From assembly GCF_039652555.1 (NCBI RefSeq), contig NZ_JBDJAF010000004.1, positions 121,492 to 185,491 of the forward strand: a stretch of DNA of 64,000 nucleotides, in the 5' to 3' direction. The first letter of the stretch is position 1. Each line of letters begins with the position of its first letter. The notes under the pieces are model-generated. The model had not been told where the DNA came from, did not search any database, and worked only from the letters and a program-made list of their open reading frames with translations. The stretch comes from Parafrigoribacterium mesophilum. Its GTDB lineage: Bacteria; Actinomycetota; Actinomycetes; Actinomycetales; Microbacteriaceae. Of this stretch, positions 25,674-33,847 are shown piece by piece. Both the position numbers and the translations under genes were made by a program.

Positions 25674-25832
25674 ATGGACAGCGACTTCGAACCCAACCCC
25701 GAGGACGAGCGCGAGGTCGACCTCTCGGACGAGACGGAAGAACCGTCGCCCCCACCGACCCTGGATCCCGACGAGCGGGTCGAGGTCGAGGACGACGATG
25801 ACGCACCGCTGGATGAGGATCGCCCAACGTAG
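25674..25832 (+). CDS. Small, highly acidic hypothetical protein
   Basis: A 52-residue open frame, MDSDFEPNPEDEREVDLS then SDETEEPSPPPTLDPDERVE then a run of Asp and ending DEDRPT. About 45 percent of residues are Asp or Glu; there is no Cys, no membrane segment and little hydrophobicity, so it is probably disordered. Support for being real: its own -10-like box at leaderless spacing and a position between two clearly defined genes. It resembles in style the 116-residue acidic protein at 39744. Function unknown. Confidence 0.6.
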   Translation: MDSDFEPNPEDEREVDLSDETEEPSPPPTLDPDERVEVEDDDDAPLDEDRPT

Positions 25833-25857
25833 GCGTACCGCGTGAGCGCACTGTTGA

Positions 25858-28800
25858 TCACCAGTGCGGGGCCGGCTCCACCAGATTGATGAACGCACTC
25901 AGGTGCGCGAGCGTGGTCGCGTTCGTCGGCAGGTACTCGGTGAGCGCGGGCGAATACAGCAGGTACGCCGCCCACTGCGCCCGGGAAATTGCAACATTGA
26001 GACGGTTGGGCAGCAACAAAAACTCCAGGCCGCGCGGGACCTCGGCGGCCGAGGATGCGGCCAGCGACACGATCGACACCGCGGCCTCCTGGCCCTGGAA
26101 CTTGTCCACCGTCCCGACGGGCACCAACGGCATCCCGGCCGCACGCATCCGCTGCCGAATCAGCTCCACCTGAGCGTTGTACGGCGCCACCACGATCACG
26201 TCACCCTGCTGCAGCGGCCGCGTCACGCCGTCGCAGGTCCAGTCTCGCCCGAGCAGTGACCGGGCGATCTCGACAACCCGGTCGGCTTCTTCGGCGGATG
26301 AGGTGGAGTTGAACCAGTGACGCACAGGAATCGGATGGAGACCCGGCGCGGCCGATTCCAGCAGCCGAGGTGCGGCAGCCGAGGCGAGTTTGCCTTCGTA
26401 GGCCAGCTGCGACACGGCCGCGCAAAGTTGCGGATGCATCCGCCAACTGCACGCCAGGAAGAATCCCAACTCGTCGGGCAGCACGTTGTGCCCGTCGCTG
26501 AGCCAGCCGAGGGCCGAGTCGTCGACGGGCTCGGGGTGGGTGCCCTGGCTCACCTGGGGTAGTTGCTGCGGATCACCGAGCAGCAGCAGACGCTGGGCTG
26601 CGACCGAGGCGGCGATGGTGCTCGCCAGCGAGAACTGGCCGGCTTCGTCGATGACGAGTAAGTCAAGACTGCCGCGCGGCACACGCTCCGGGTTGCTGAA
26701 GTCCCAGGCGGTGCCGCCCAGCACGAATCCGTCCTCCCGCGCGAAGGCGGGGATCTCCTGGGCCTTCAGTGACGTCCACGGCACCGCCGTCTCACTGTCG
26801 CCCTGCTTCGGCTTCTTGCCGACACGGGAGGGGTCGAGTCCGGCATCCAGCACCGCGGTGAGCATGTTCTCCACCGCCGCGTGCGACTGGGCGACGACGC
26901 CGACCTTCCAGCCGTGCCGGGCCACCAATTGAGCGATCACCCGCGACCCTGTGTAGGTCTTGCCCGTGCCGGGCGGACCCTGCACGGCCAGGTAACTCCG
27001 CTTTAGCGCGAGCAGACTGTCGCGGATCGAGTCGATCGCCGATTCTCCGCGAACCAGCGGGCCGTTCGGCGGCTGCCGGCGCAGGATGTCGAAGGCGGGG
27101 TCCCGAAGCATCCGCGGGTAAGCGCCCAGAACGTCGGCGCCCCACTGCGAGATCGCCCCCACCTGCGTCCCTGGCGGAGGCGGGGTGGCCGGAGTGAATG
27201 CCATGGGCAGTTCATCGTGCTCCGGAGCGTCCGCCTCGAGACGCTCCTCCAGCACGAAGACGTTCTCGTCGATCACCTCCAGCACGGTCACCTTGTTGTG
27301 CGCAGTGCGGGCGCCCGGCTGCGTGCTGCGGGTGATCGGCGGGTAGGGCACGTCGTAGAGGAGGAACGGCGCCGCCCCCACACCGATGGAGCTGCCCGGT
27401 CCGAGCGAACCGCTCACCCGCAGGATCCGGCGCAGCGACTTCTGCCGGCCATCGCGGTGCCAGGGAACGAGCGTCTGCGCTTCGGTGATGATGAGCACGT
27501 CGCGTTGATCGGCCCATTCCCATACCGGAGCAGTGAGCCGGCGGAAATGCTCCCACCAGAAGGTCTTCTGTTCCCGACGGTGGTAGTCAATGGCGGCGGC
27601 GGCCAGAGCCAGCGCAGTGCCGTCGGGTGTGCGGTCCACCGTGCCCGCGGGCGGGAGCAGGGCGCTCAGGTGCAGATAGACCGGGTCCGGTTCCCGGATA
27701 GGCACGTCGAGCACCAGGTCGCTGTGGGCGGCCACCTCGACCGCCGCCTCGCGGGCCCGCTCCAGCAACCAGTTCCGTAGCCGCAGCGTGGAACGGCAGT
27801 CGTAGGCGTTGTAGCGAGCGATGTCCTGGAGTATCACGTCCGCGGCCTGGGTGTCGCCCGCCGCCAGCAGCTCCCGTGACCGCACGTACTCGATGATCGA
27901 GTCGGCCGCGTTGGCCACTCCTTCGCGTTCGTCGTCCCCCATATAAAGCGGTTCGAGCTTCTTGAGCGAGTAGCTGTGGTTGCCGACCCGCACCGCCCGC
28001 CGCACGATCGGGTACAGGTCCACGAGCACGTTGTTGCGCAGCAGGTCGTCGACGGCCTCCTCGCCCACGCCGTGCCGGGCGGCGATGGTGAGCAGGTGCG
28101 TGCGTTCGTAGGACGCGTAGTGGTAGATGTGCATTCCCGGATGCCGCGCCCGCCGTGCTGCGACATAATCCAGGAACCCGGCGAGCGCCACGGCCTCCTC
28201 AGCCAGGCTGTGCGCCCAGAACGCACGGAAGGTGTCATCCGGCTCCACGAGCCCGAACAGATAGTCAAGACCCCAGACGTGGCCGGACTGGAACAGCGGG
28301 TCGCCCTCGAAGTCGAAGAAGATGTCGCCATCATCTGGAGCCGGCAGCGCGGTGAGCGCGGTGGGATTGAACACCTCGAAGGCCAGCGGGCCGCGCAATT
28401 GCAGTGCCGCCTGGGCGCTCAGCGTAGCCAGGGTGGTGTCGGTCATGCCGGCGACCGGCCCGGCGACGACGGCCAGGTCCTCGATCGTTCTGACTCCAGC
28501 ATCGGCGAGCTTTGCACGCTGGGTGGGACGCATTCCGGCCACCAGTAGAACGTCACGGTGCAGCTCGATCTGCTCAGCGCAGGCGGCGCAACGTCCGCAC
28601 GCGGTGTACCGTGTGTCGCCCCAGGGCGTGGGCTGGGGGTCGGCGACGCGGCCGTCGACCATCTGCTGCAGCCGGATCCGGCGTTTGCGGTAGACCGGCA
28701 GAATGTCGCGCAACCGGTGGGTGCTGGTGCTGCCATCGCCGAGCAGCAGATGAACCTCATCGCCGATCGGTATCCGCAAGCGTTGCAGTTGCTCACTGTA

Positions 28801-29244
28801 CGCGGCCACCTGCAACAGGGCGGTGATCTTCGCATGGCGGGCCAGCTTCGCGTCGTACACCTCGTAGCGGCCATCGGGCAGCCGCATGATGAAGTCCGCG
28901 AAGCCGAGCATCCGCCCGTCGAAGAAGGTGGGTTGGAACAGCACGTCCGCGCCGCCGCCCAGGGCCAGTTCCGAGGCCGCTGCCGCCGCCGTCAGCGCCG
29001 CCAGGTTCGGCGAAGGCCGTTCGAACTCCACGACCTCGCGACTGCGACGCAGCTGTTCAAGCAGCCGGTGCTCGTGCACGTCGCCGAGGATGGCGGTGCG
29101 GGCGAGCATGTCGTCTTCCGGCTCAATCACCGGCGGAACGCGGCCGAGCTTGGCGTCGAGCTTGCGCATCAGCGCCCACTCGCAGGTTGCGGCGGCGCTC
29201 AGATCGCTGGCGCTGTAGACGACCGCGCCGTTCAACAGAAACAC
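25858..29244 (-). CDS. TM0106-type RecB-like nuclease fused to an exonuclease-like domain and SF1B helicase
   Basis: A 1128-residue protein for DNA or RNA processing. Part 1 (about 1-280): Cas4/RecB-like nuclease with MLGFADFIMRLPDGRYEVYDAK carrying the catalytic Asp and D-x-K, and possible Fe-S cysteines TCEW near residue 22 and CGRCAAC near 210. Part 2 (about 320-560): RNase H-like exonuclease fold beginning IFFDFEGDPLF. Part 3 (about 750-1128): helicase with Walker A GPPGTGKTYTGS, Walker B LVIDEAGQFS, GDPQQLPQ and VGTVDKFQGQEA. GTG 29244 follows GGGAGG and matches family starts (FLLNGAVVYSASDL); the frame open to 29577 is rejected. A repair or defence role is plausible but unproven. Confidence 0.88.
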   Translation of the reverse strand: MFLLNGAVVYSASDLSAAATCEWALMRKLDAKLGRVPPVIEPEDDMLARTAILGDVHEHRLLEQLRRSREVVEFERPSPNLAALTAAAAASELALGGGADVLFQPTFFDGRMLGFADFIMRLPDGRYEVYDAKLARHAKITALLQVAAYSEQLQRLRIPIGDEVHLLLGDGSTSTHRLRDILPVYRKRRIRLQQMVDGRVADPQPTPWGDTRYTACGRCAACAEQIELHRDVLLVAGMRPTQRAKLADAGVRTIEDLAVVAGPVAGMTDTTLATLSAQAALQLRGPLAFEVFNPTALTALPAPDDGDIFFDFEGDPLFQSGHVWGLDYLFGLVEPDDTFRAFWAHSLAEEAVALAGFLDYVAARRARHPGMHIYHYASYERTHLLTIAARHGVGEEAVDDLLRNNVLVDLYPIVRRAVRVGNHSYSLKKLEPLYMGDDEREGVANAADSIIEYVRSRELLAAGDTQAADVILQDIARYNAYDCRSTLRLRNWLLERAREAAVEVAAHSDLVLDVPIREPDPVYLHLSALLPPAGTVDRTPDGTALALAAAAIDYHRREQKTFWWEHFRRLTAPVWEWADQRDVLIITEAQTLVPWHRDGRQKSLRRILRVSGSLGPGSSIGVGAAPFLLYDVPYPPITRSTQPGARTAHNKVTVLEVIDENVFVLEERLEADAPEHDELPMAFTPATPPPPGTQVGAISQWGADVLGAYPRMLRDPAFDILRRQPPNGPLVRGESAIDSIRDSLLALKRSYLAVQGPPGTGKTYTGSRVIAQLVARHGWKVGVVAQSHAAVENMLTAVLDAGLDPSRVGKKPKQGDSETAVPWTSLKAQEIPAFAREDGFVLGGTAWDFSNPERVPRGSLDLLVIDEAGQFSLASTIAASVAAQRLLLLGDPQQLPQVSQGTHPEPVDDSALGWLSDGHNVLPDELGFFLACSWRMHPQLCAAVSQLAYEGKLASAAAPRLLESAAPGLHPIPVRHWFNSTSSAEEADRVVEIARSLLGRDWTCDGVTRPLQQGDVIVVAPYNAQVELIRQRMRAAGMPLVPVGTVDKFQGQEAAVSIVSLAASSAAEVPRGLEFLLLPNRLNVAISRAQWAAYLLYSPALTEYLPTNATTLAHLSAFINLVEPAPHW

Positions 29245-29373
29245 TGCGATTCCTCCCTGCCACGGTGATCGTTCGCCGGTTGACTGTGTTTGCCAATTAA
29301 CCGAGGCTAACCCGCACCCCCGACAGTCGGCGTGCTCGCTCGCGCATCCGATTGGATGGGTGAGAATGGGCGG

Positions 29374-30081
29374 ATGACACGAAGCGTCCTCATCCTTCAA
29401 CATGTCGCGGTAGAGCGCCCGGGACTGATCGGGGCGACCCTCACCGAATTCGGCCTGCCCTGGCTGGCCGAGACCGTCGTCGACGCGCGGGATCCGGAAG
29501 CCCTGCCGCCGGTCGAGGACCTCGCCGGTGTGGTGATCCTTGGCGGGCCGATGGGTGCCCGCGACGTCGACGCGCACCCGGGACTCGAGTTGGAGGCGGG
29601 GCTGGCGCGGGCGGCCTTCGATGCCGATGTTCCACTACTCGGCGTCTGCCTGGGGCATCAGATCATCGCGGCGGCACTGGGCGGATCGCTGCACCGGGCC
29701 GCGGCGGCCGAGTTCGGGATCGGACCGGTCGAGGTGTTGGGTGATGACCTGGTGTTCGGGTCAGCTGGAGACACGCATCAGGTTCTGCACTGGCATCGCG
29801 ACGCCGTGGACGCGCCCGACGGTGCGACGGTGCTCGCGGCAACGACGACGACGCCCAATCAGTCCTTCCGCATCGGCAGCGCCCTCGGCATCCAGTTCCA
29901 CCTCGAATTGGACCGGCAGATGCTCGACGAGTGGCTCACGACACCGGCCATGGCGGCCGACCTGAGCCCGGAAGTGCGCGACCGGATCGTGGACGACTTC
30001 ACCGCCGCAGAGTCCCGCCTGCTGCGGCTCGGCCAGACGGTGTTCGAGAGCTTCGCCCGTGCCGCTCAGCGCCGTCGGTGA
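29374..30081 (+). CDS. Class I glutamine amidotransferase-like protein
   Basis: A 235-residue stand-alone GATase1 domain. The catalytic Cys is in the nucleophile elbow LLGVCLGHQ (C92) and the His-x-Glu pair in QFHLELD (H176, E178). The oxyanion-site strand VVILGGPMGARD is also present. Such single-domain proteins hydrolyse glutamine or act as gamma-glutamyl hydrolases; the acceptor is unknown. ATG 29374 is chosen over an upstream ATG 29332; GAGAAT ends 6 nt before it, a weak leaderless-type box. Confidence 0.88.
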   Translation: MTRSVLILQHVAVERPGLIGATLTEFGLPWLAETVVDARDPEALPPVEDLAGVVILGGPMGARDVDAHPGLELEAGLARAAFDADVPLLGVCLGHQIIAAALGGSLHRAAAAEFGIGPVEVLGDDLVFGSAGDTHQVLHWHRDAVDAPDGATVLAATTTTPNQSFRIGSALGIQFHLELDRQMLDEWLTTPAMAADLSPEVRDRIVDDFTAAESRLLRLGQTVFESFARAAQRRR

Positions 30082-30089
30082 CCTCCTGA

Positions 30090-30121
30090 CCAGCCCTCCA
30101 GCCCTCCAGCCCTCCAGCCCT
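30090..30121. repeat. Four tandem copies of CCAGCCCT
   Basis: Perfect 8-bp units immediately after the amidotransferase gene, followed by a partial fifth unit. Length may vary by slippage. Confidence 0.95.
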
Positions 30122-30169
30122 CCAGCACACTCTCGCAGCCCGGGCGGCGCTTTCCCACCATCACCGATC

Positions 30170-30175
30170 TACACT
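30170..30175 (+). promoter_or_regulatory. Putative leaderless -10 of the glutathione peroxidase gene
   Basis: TACACT ends 6 nt before ATG 30182. Confidence 0.5.
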
Positions 30176-30181
30176 GACACC

Positions 30182-30673
30182 ATGGCACTGACCGAGATCC
30201 CGCTGACCACCATCGACGGTCGGCGCACCACGTTCGCCGAGTACGCCGACAAGGTCGTTCTGGTGGTGAACGTCGCCTCGAAGTGCGGTTTCACCCCGCA
30301 ATACGCCGCGCTCGAACGGTTGCAGAAAACCTACGGCAACCGCGGCTTCACCGTGCTGGGCTTTCCGTGCAACCAGTTCATGCAGGAGCCGGGCAGCGCG
30401 GCGACGATTCAAGAGTTCTGCTCCACGACCTACGGGGTGGACTTTCCGCTGTTCGAGAAGACGCACGTGAAGGGCAGGTCCCAGCATCCGCTGTACGCGG
30501 AGTTGACGAAGGTACCGGATGCGACGGGCACGGCCGGCAAGGTGAAGTGGAACTTCGAGAAGTTCGTTGTGGCACCCTCCGGCGAGGTGCACCGATTTCG
30601 CAGCGCCATCGAACCCGACTCTCCGGAGGTTCTGGCGAGTATTGAGGCGGCTCTGTCCCAGCACGTGCGCTGA
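30182..30673 (+). CDS. Glutathione peroxidase family (thiol peroxidase) protein
   Basis: A 163-residue thioredoxin-fold peroxidase reducing hydroperoxides, with a peroxidatic Cys rather than selenocysteine (VASKCGFTPQY, C35). The other catalytic residues are the Gln in FPCNQF and the Trp in KVKWNFEKF. In mycothiol-containing actinobacteria the electron donor is probably thioredoxin or mycothiol/mycoredoxin rather than glutathione; this is inference. The frame is open upstream to 30059 but ATG 30182 matches the family start. Confidence 0.93.
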   Translation: MALTEIPLTTIDGRRTTFAEYADKVVLVVNVASKCGFTPQYAALERLQKTYGNRGFTVLGFPCNQFMQEPGSAATIQEFCSTTYGVDFPLFEKTHVKGRSQHPLYAELTKVPDATGTAGKVKWNFEKFVVAPSGEVHRFRSAIEPDSPEVLASIEAALSQHVR

Positions 30674-30724
30674 ACAACATATGCATGCAACGACATACGC
30701 GCGCCGATATGCGAGTATTGCCGG

Positions 30725-31363
30725 GTGAGCGAGCACACCGACGACCACTCGCCGGGTCTCCTCGACCGCCCGCGTCCGCATCTGGCCGTCGCCACCGCGG
30801 TGCTCACCGTGTTCGAATCGGAGCTGTGCGTCGCGCTGGTGTCCAGCGGGACGCAGTGGCGCCTGCCGGGCACGCTGGTGCGCGAGGGTGAGACGCTGGC
30901 GGATGCGGTGCGCCGCTGCCTGAGGGACAAGGCCGGTATCAATGGGCTGACCCCCACTCAACTGCACGTGTTCGACGCGCCCGGCCGGGACAGCAGGGGC
31001 TGGGTGGTGTCGGTCGCCCACCTGGTGATGGTGCCGCCCGAGTCGCTCACCGGGGTCGCCGTGGAACCGGTCAATCAGGCACGCGGGCTCGCCTTCGACC
31101 ACGACGAGATCATCGACCGCGCGCTCGCGCGGGTTCGCTCCGACTACGCGGACACTCCCGACCCCGCCGGCGTGCTCGGCGACGAATTCACCCTGCGCGA
31201 GCTCCAACGGCTCCACGAGGCCGTTGCCGGCGGGCCGCTGATGCGGGACACCTTCCGGCGTTCGATGGAATCGCGTCTGGCGGCGACCGGAAACCGCCGC
31301 ACTGGCGGCGTCGGCAAGCCGGCGCGGCTGTTCCGAAGGATCGGCCGCGGATCCGGCGGGTAG
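30725..31363 (+). CDS. NrtR-like regulator: NUDIX domain with winged helix
   Basis: A 212-residue protein. The first about 140 residues are a NUDIX fold, but the catalytic box is degenerate: the expected REUXEE is replaced by RRCLRD in EGETLADAVRRCLRDKAGI. The C-terminus (EFTLRELQRLHEAVAGGPLMRDTFRRSM then GKPARLFR) is the winged-helix pattern of NrtR, the ADP-ribose-sensing repressor of NAD biosynthesis and salvage genes. This favours a regulator over a hydrolase. No NAD genes are in the window, so the targets would be elsewhere. Start is GTG 30725 with a weak GAGTAT box 6 nt upstream. Confidence 0.78.
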   Translation: MSEHTDDHSPGLLDRPRPHLAVATAVLTVFESELCVALVSSGTQWRLPGTLVREGETLADAVRRCLRDKAGINGLTPTQLHVFDAPGRDSRGWVVSVAHLVMVPPESLTGVAVEPVNQARGLAFDHDEIIDRALARVRSDYADTPDPAGVLGDEFTLRELQRLHEAVAGGPLMRDTFRRSMESRLAATGNRRTGGVGKPARLFRRIGRGSGG

Positions 31364-31366
31364 CGT
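31361..31366 (+). promoter_or_regulatory. Putative leaderless -10 of acyP, sharing the upstream stop codon
   Basis: TAGCGT ends 6 nt before ATG 31373; its first three bases are the TAG stop of the NrtR-like gene. Confidence 0.5.
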
Positions 31367-31372
31367 GGAACG

Positions 31373-31648
31373 ATGGAGGTCATCCGCAGACGCGCCATCG
31401 TACGCGGCCAGGTGCAGGGCGTTGGCTTCAGGGCCGGCACGAGATCGCAGGCGCGCGCACTGGCACTGACCGGTTTCGCCCGCAACCGGGCTGACGGAAC
31501 GGTGGAAGTGGAGGTCCAAGGCCCGGTCGACCGCGTGTCGCAGTTGCTCAGCTGGCTGGAATCGGGACCGCGGTGGGCCACCGTCGACGCGGTCGAGGTC
31601 AGCGAACTGACCCCGACCGGTGACGCTGGATTCGAACTGCGCCGCTGA
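31373..31648 (+). CDS. acyP: Acylphosphatase
   Basis: A 91-residue enzyme hydrolysing acyl phosphates. The signature GQVQGVGFRAGTRSQA supplies the phosphate-binding Arg (R20) and GFARNRADGTVEVEVQG the catalytic Asn (N38). The full length and ferredoxin-like fold order are normal for the family. It follows the NrtR-like gene by 9 bp and could be read from that transcript or from its own overlapping -10 box. Confidence 0.94.
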   Translation: MEVIRRRAIVRGQVQGVGFRAGTRSQARALALTGFARNRADGTVEVEVQGPVDRVSQLLSWLESGPRWATVDAVEVSELTPTGDAGFELRR

Positions 31649-31650
31649 CC

Positions 31651-32346
31651 CTAGCGGTCTCCGGGCTGGCCGTCGTCGGCGCGCCCCGGTGACGCGGAGT
31701 CCGCCTCGGACAGTGATCCGTCGTCCTCGACGTACATTTCGGTGACGACGAACCGGCGCATCCGTCGGCTCGGCCGTTCGTCCGACCTGTCGGTGTCCGC
31801 GCTGGTCTGGGTGTCCGCGCTGGTCTGGGTGTCCGCGTCTGGCTCGGCGTGAGCGTTCGCATCCGGTTCGGTGTCCGCCGCATGCGCCCCCACGTGGGCG
31901 ACGCCGGTGTGTCCGTAGTCGCTGCCGGTCGGGCGGTCCGAATTCGGGCCGCGTTCGGTGTCCATGTACGCCGACGGACTGCCGCCGGACGGGTCGTCGC
32001 TGCCCACTCCGGAGGCGCGGTCGCCGTCCTCGGCGTGCGACATGCCGTAGTAGTTGTAGAGCTCGTCCTCCTCGCTCTGCCCGAGAGCGCCGTCGGTGTC
32101 CACTCGTGGAGCGTCCTTGATGAAGTCCTTGCCGTACTGGATGTGCACGCGCTCGTGGTCCCACTCGGCGGTGTCCAGCGGCACGAACGACTCCGACCGG
32201 CCGAACCATCCGGTGTGCACGGTCATCCAGTTCGGCCTGCCGGTGGTCGGATCGACGAACACTTGACCGACGGTACCGATCTTCTCGTCGTCGGGGCCGA
32301 GCACGGGGGCGCCCATCAGAGCGCCGAAATTGGTAGTGGTGATCAT
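31651..32346 (-). CDS. PRC-barrel domain protein with acidic repeat tail
   Basis: A 231-residue protein. The N-terminal PRC barrel is seen in MGAPVLGPDDEKIGTVGQVFVDPTTGRPNWMTVHTGWFG and FVPLDTAEWDHERVHIQYGKDFIKDAP. The rest is acidic and probably disordered, with a repeated segment ADTQTS encoded by a perfect 18-bp tandem duplication (31793-31828). The C-terminal segment RRFVVTEMYVEDDG is ordered-looking. Family roles range from RNA metabolism to stress response. It follows a membrane protein gene on the same strand (64 bp gap), a pairing I recall as common in actinobacteria. AAGGA precedes the ATG. Confidence 0.85.
   Translation of the reverse strand: MITTTNFGALMGAPVLGPDDEKIGTVGQVFVDPTTGRPNWMTVHTGWFGRSESFVPLDTAEWDHERVHIQYGKDFIKDAPRVDTDGALGQSEEDELYNYYGMSHAEDGDRASGVGSDDPSGGSPSAYMDTERGPNSDRPTGSDYGHTGVAHVGAHAADTEPDANAHAEPDADTQTSADTQTSADTDRSDERPSRRMRRFVVTEMYVEDDGSLSEADSASPGRADDGQPGDR
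31793..31828. repeat. 18-bp coding tandem duplication in the PRC-barrel gene
   Basis: GTGTCCGCGCTGGTCTGG occurs twice in a row and a third, shortened copy follows. It encodes repeated ADTQTS in the disordered tail. Confidence 0.9.
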
Positions 32347-32410
32347 CGTTGTTCCTTGTCGTCGGTGCCGCCGTCACTGCGGACAGCGGCGGGATATCGG
32401 TCGGCCGGGG

Positions 32411-33046
32411 TCAGCGGCCCAGCCCAGCCCGGTCCACGTGCCGGTGGTAACGCATGCCAGCGATGCCGCCGAGGAGCGCCCCGCCGAGGCTGACCAGGGC
32501 GATGACGATCGCCGTGACGATACCGGCCGTGGTCAGGTCGGCTGCGCTCATGGGAATCCTTGGGAACCCGTTGATGTTGCTCAGGATGTCATATTGCGAG
32601 CCGGCGACCGCCGTGAGGATCGCGATGATAATCGCGATGACCACCGCCCACAGCCACACGGTGAGGCCCTGCAGCGCACCGTTGAACCGCGCCATCCGGC
32701 CCGCGACGTAGCCGCCGCAGTAGTAGGCGATGAACATGATCACGGCGAGCACCACGGCGCCCCACAGACCGATCGCTGATGCATTGTCGTTCACGGCCTT
32801 TCCGAGGTTGCCCGAGGCCTTCTGTCCGATGGCGGCCCCGGTCGCGGCCACCAACGCAGTGAGGAGCACGGCGATTCCCATGGCGGCGACCCAGCCGAAG
32901 AAGGCCGAGCCGACCTTGATGCCCCCGAAGTTGCGTTGCTCCCGTTCGAGGACGTCTTCGCGCAACGAATTCTGCGATTCGACGGGCACTGCAGCGGAGT
33001 CCTGCTCCGTTTCGGTGCCGCGCCGGCGATACCTTTGTGCACTCAT
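32411..33046 (-). CDS. Hypothetical four-helix membrane protein
   Basis: A 211-residue protein. A charged N-terminal tail of about 40 residues is followed by four membrane segments (about 45-72, 88-112, 122-146, 168-195). Helix-adjacent patterns FGGIKVGSAFFGWVAAMG and YYCGGYVAGRMARFNGALQG recur in actinobacterial membrane proteins (YrzE-like) beside PRC-barrel genes. Function unknown. GGAAGGAC lies 6 nt before ATG 33046. Confidence 0.82.
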   Translation of the reverse strand: MSAQRYRRRGTETEQDSAAVPVESQNSLREDVLEREQRNFGGIKVGSAFFGWVAAMGIAVLLTALVAATGAAIGQKASGNLGKAVNDNASAIGLWGAVVLAVIMFIAYYCGGYVAGRMARFNGALQGLTVWLWAVVIAIIIAILTAVAGSQYDILSNINGFPRIPMSAADLTTAGIVTAIVIALVSLGGALLGGIAGMRYHRHVDRAGLGR

Positions 33047-33123
33047 GGCGAGTCCTTCCGTTGGCCTCCCAGTAGTACCCGCTCCGGGTCAGCCTCGCCA
33101 CCGCTCGGGGTTCTGGCAGCGGA

Positions 33124-33747
33124 TCAGTGTTGGGCAGCCACGAACCGTTTCAGGTCGGCCAACTCGTCCTGGGCGATCGTGTGCCCCATCGGGTAGACGT
33201 GTTCCTCCGCCCGGGTGTGCTCTCCCAGCCACGCCCTGGTGTGCTCGATCGACTCGGGTGCGATGGCCTCGTCGGCATCGCCATGGCCCCAGAACACCGG
33301 CACGCGGGGCGTCGCCGCTGCAAGCGCCGCGTCCCCTGGATGCTCGCCCTCGGCGACGGCGCCGCTGAGCGGCAGCGCGTAACGGAACCGGCCAGGGGCC
33401 TGCCGCAGCAATTGCAGCGCCATCCGCGCCCCCTGGGAGAAGCCCATCAGCCCGACACCGGCGGGGGTGAAGCTGAGTCCGTCCAGCCAGGCGAGCACGC
33501 CGGCCACCGACGCCGCAAGTTCGGCCTGGGGATCCTCCGAATACCACGCGTATCCGCTGCCATAAACGTTCGGTGCTCGCAGCGACGCGACGACCGTCGA
33601 TTCCGGGAGGAAGAAGCGGGCCAGCCCGAAAAGGTCGCTCTCCTTCCCGCCGCGGCCGTGCATCATGATGACGAGTTCCCGGCCGTCGCGGTGGCCGTCC
33701 TCTGCGGTGCCCCACAGCACCGCTGTCTCGCTGGTGGCATCCGCCAT
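33124..33747 (-). CDS. Alpha/beta hydrolase, phospholipase/carboxylesterase family
   Basis: A 207-residue esterase of the dienelactone hydrolase/carboxylesterase type. Visible triad: Ser in GLMGFSQGARMAL, Asp in VFWGHGDADEAI, His in VYPMGHTIAQDEL. The oxyanion-hole segment VIMMHGRGGKESDLF precedes strand 4. Substrate unknown, probably short acyl esters. AAGGAG lies upstream of ATG 33747. Confidence 0.9.
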   Translation of the reverse strand: MADATSETAVLWGTAEDGHRDGRELVIMMHGRGGKESDLFGLARFFLPESTVVASLRAPNVYGSGYAWYSEDPQAELAASVAGVLAWLDGLSFTPAGVGLMGFSQGARMALQLLRQAPGRFRYALPLSGAVAEGEHPGDAALAAATPRVPVFWGHGDADEAIAPESIEHTRAWLGEHTRAEEHVYPMGHTIAQDELADLKRFVAAQH

Positions 33748-33847
33748 ATCAGTGTCTCCTTCGACATTCGGCGCGCGGAACCGTCTTTGCGGCGCCTGCC
33801 CCGATCGTATACTCGCCCCGGCGCCGGTCCGGTGGTGACCTCAGGAT

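Noticed and set aside
29245..29577. N-terminal extension of the nuclease-helicase
   Set aside because: It lies antisense to the amidotransferase gene, and GTG 29244 has a good ribosome site and the family start sequence.
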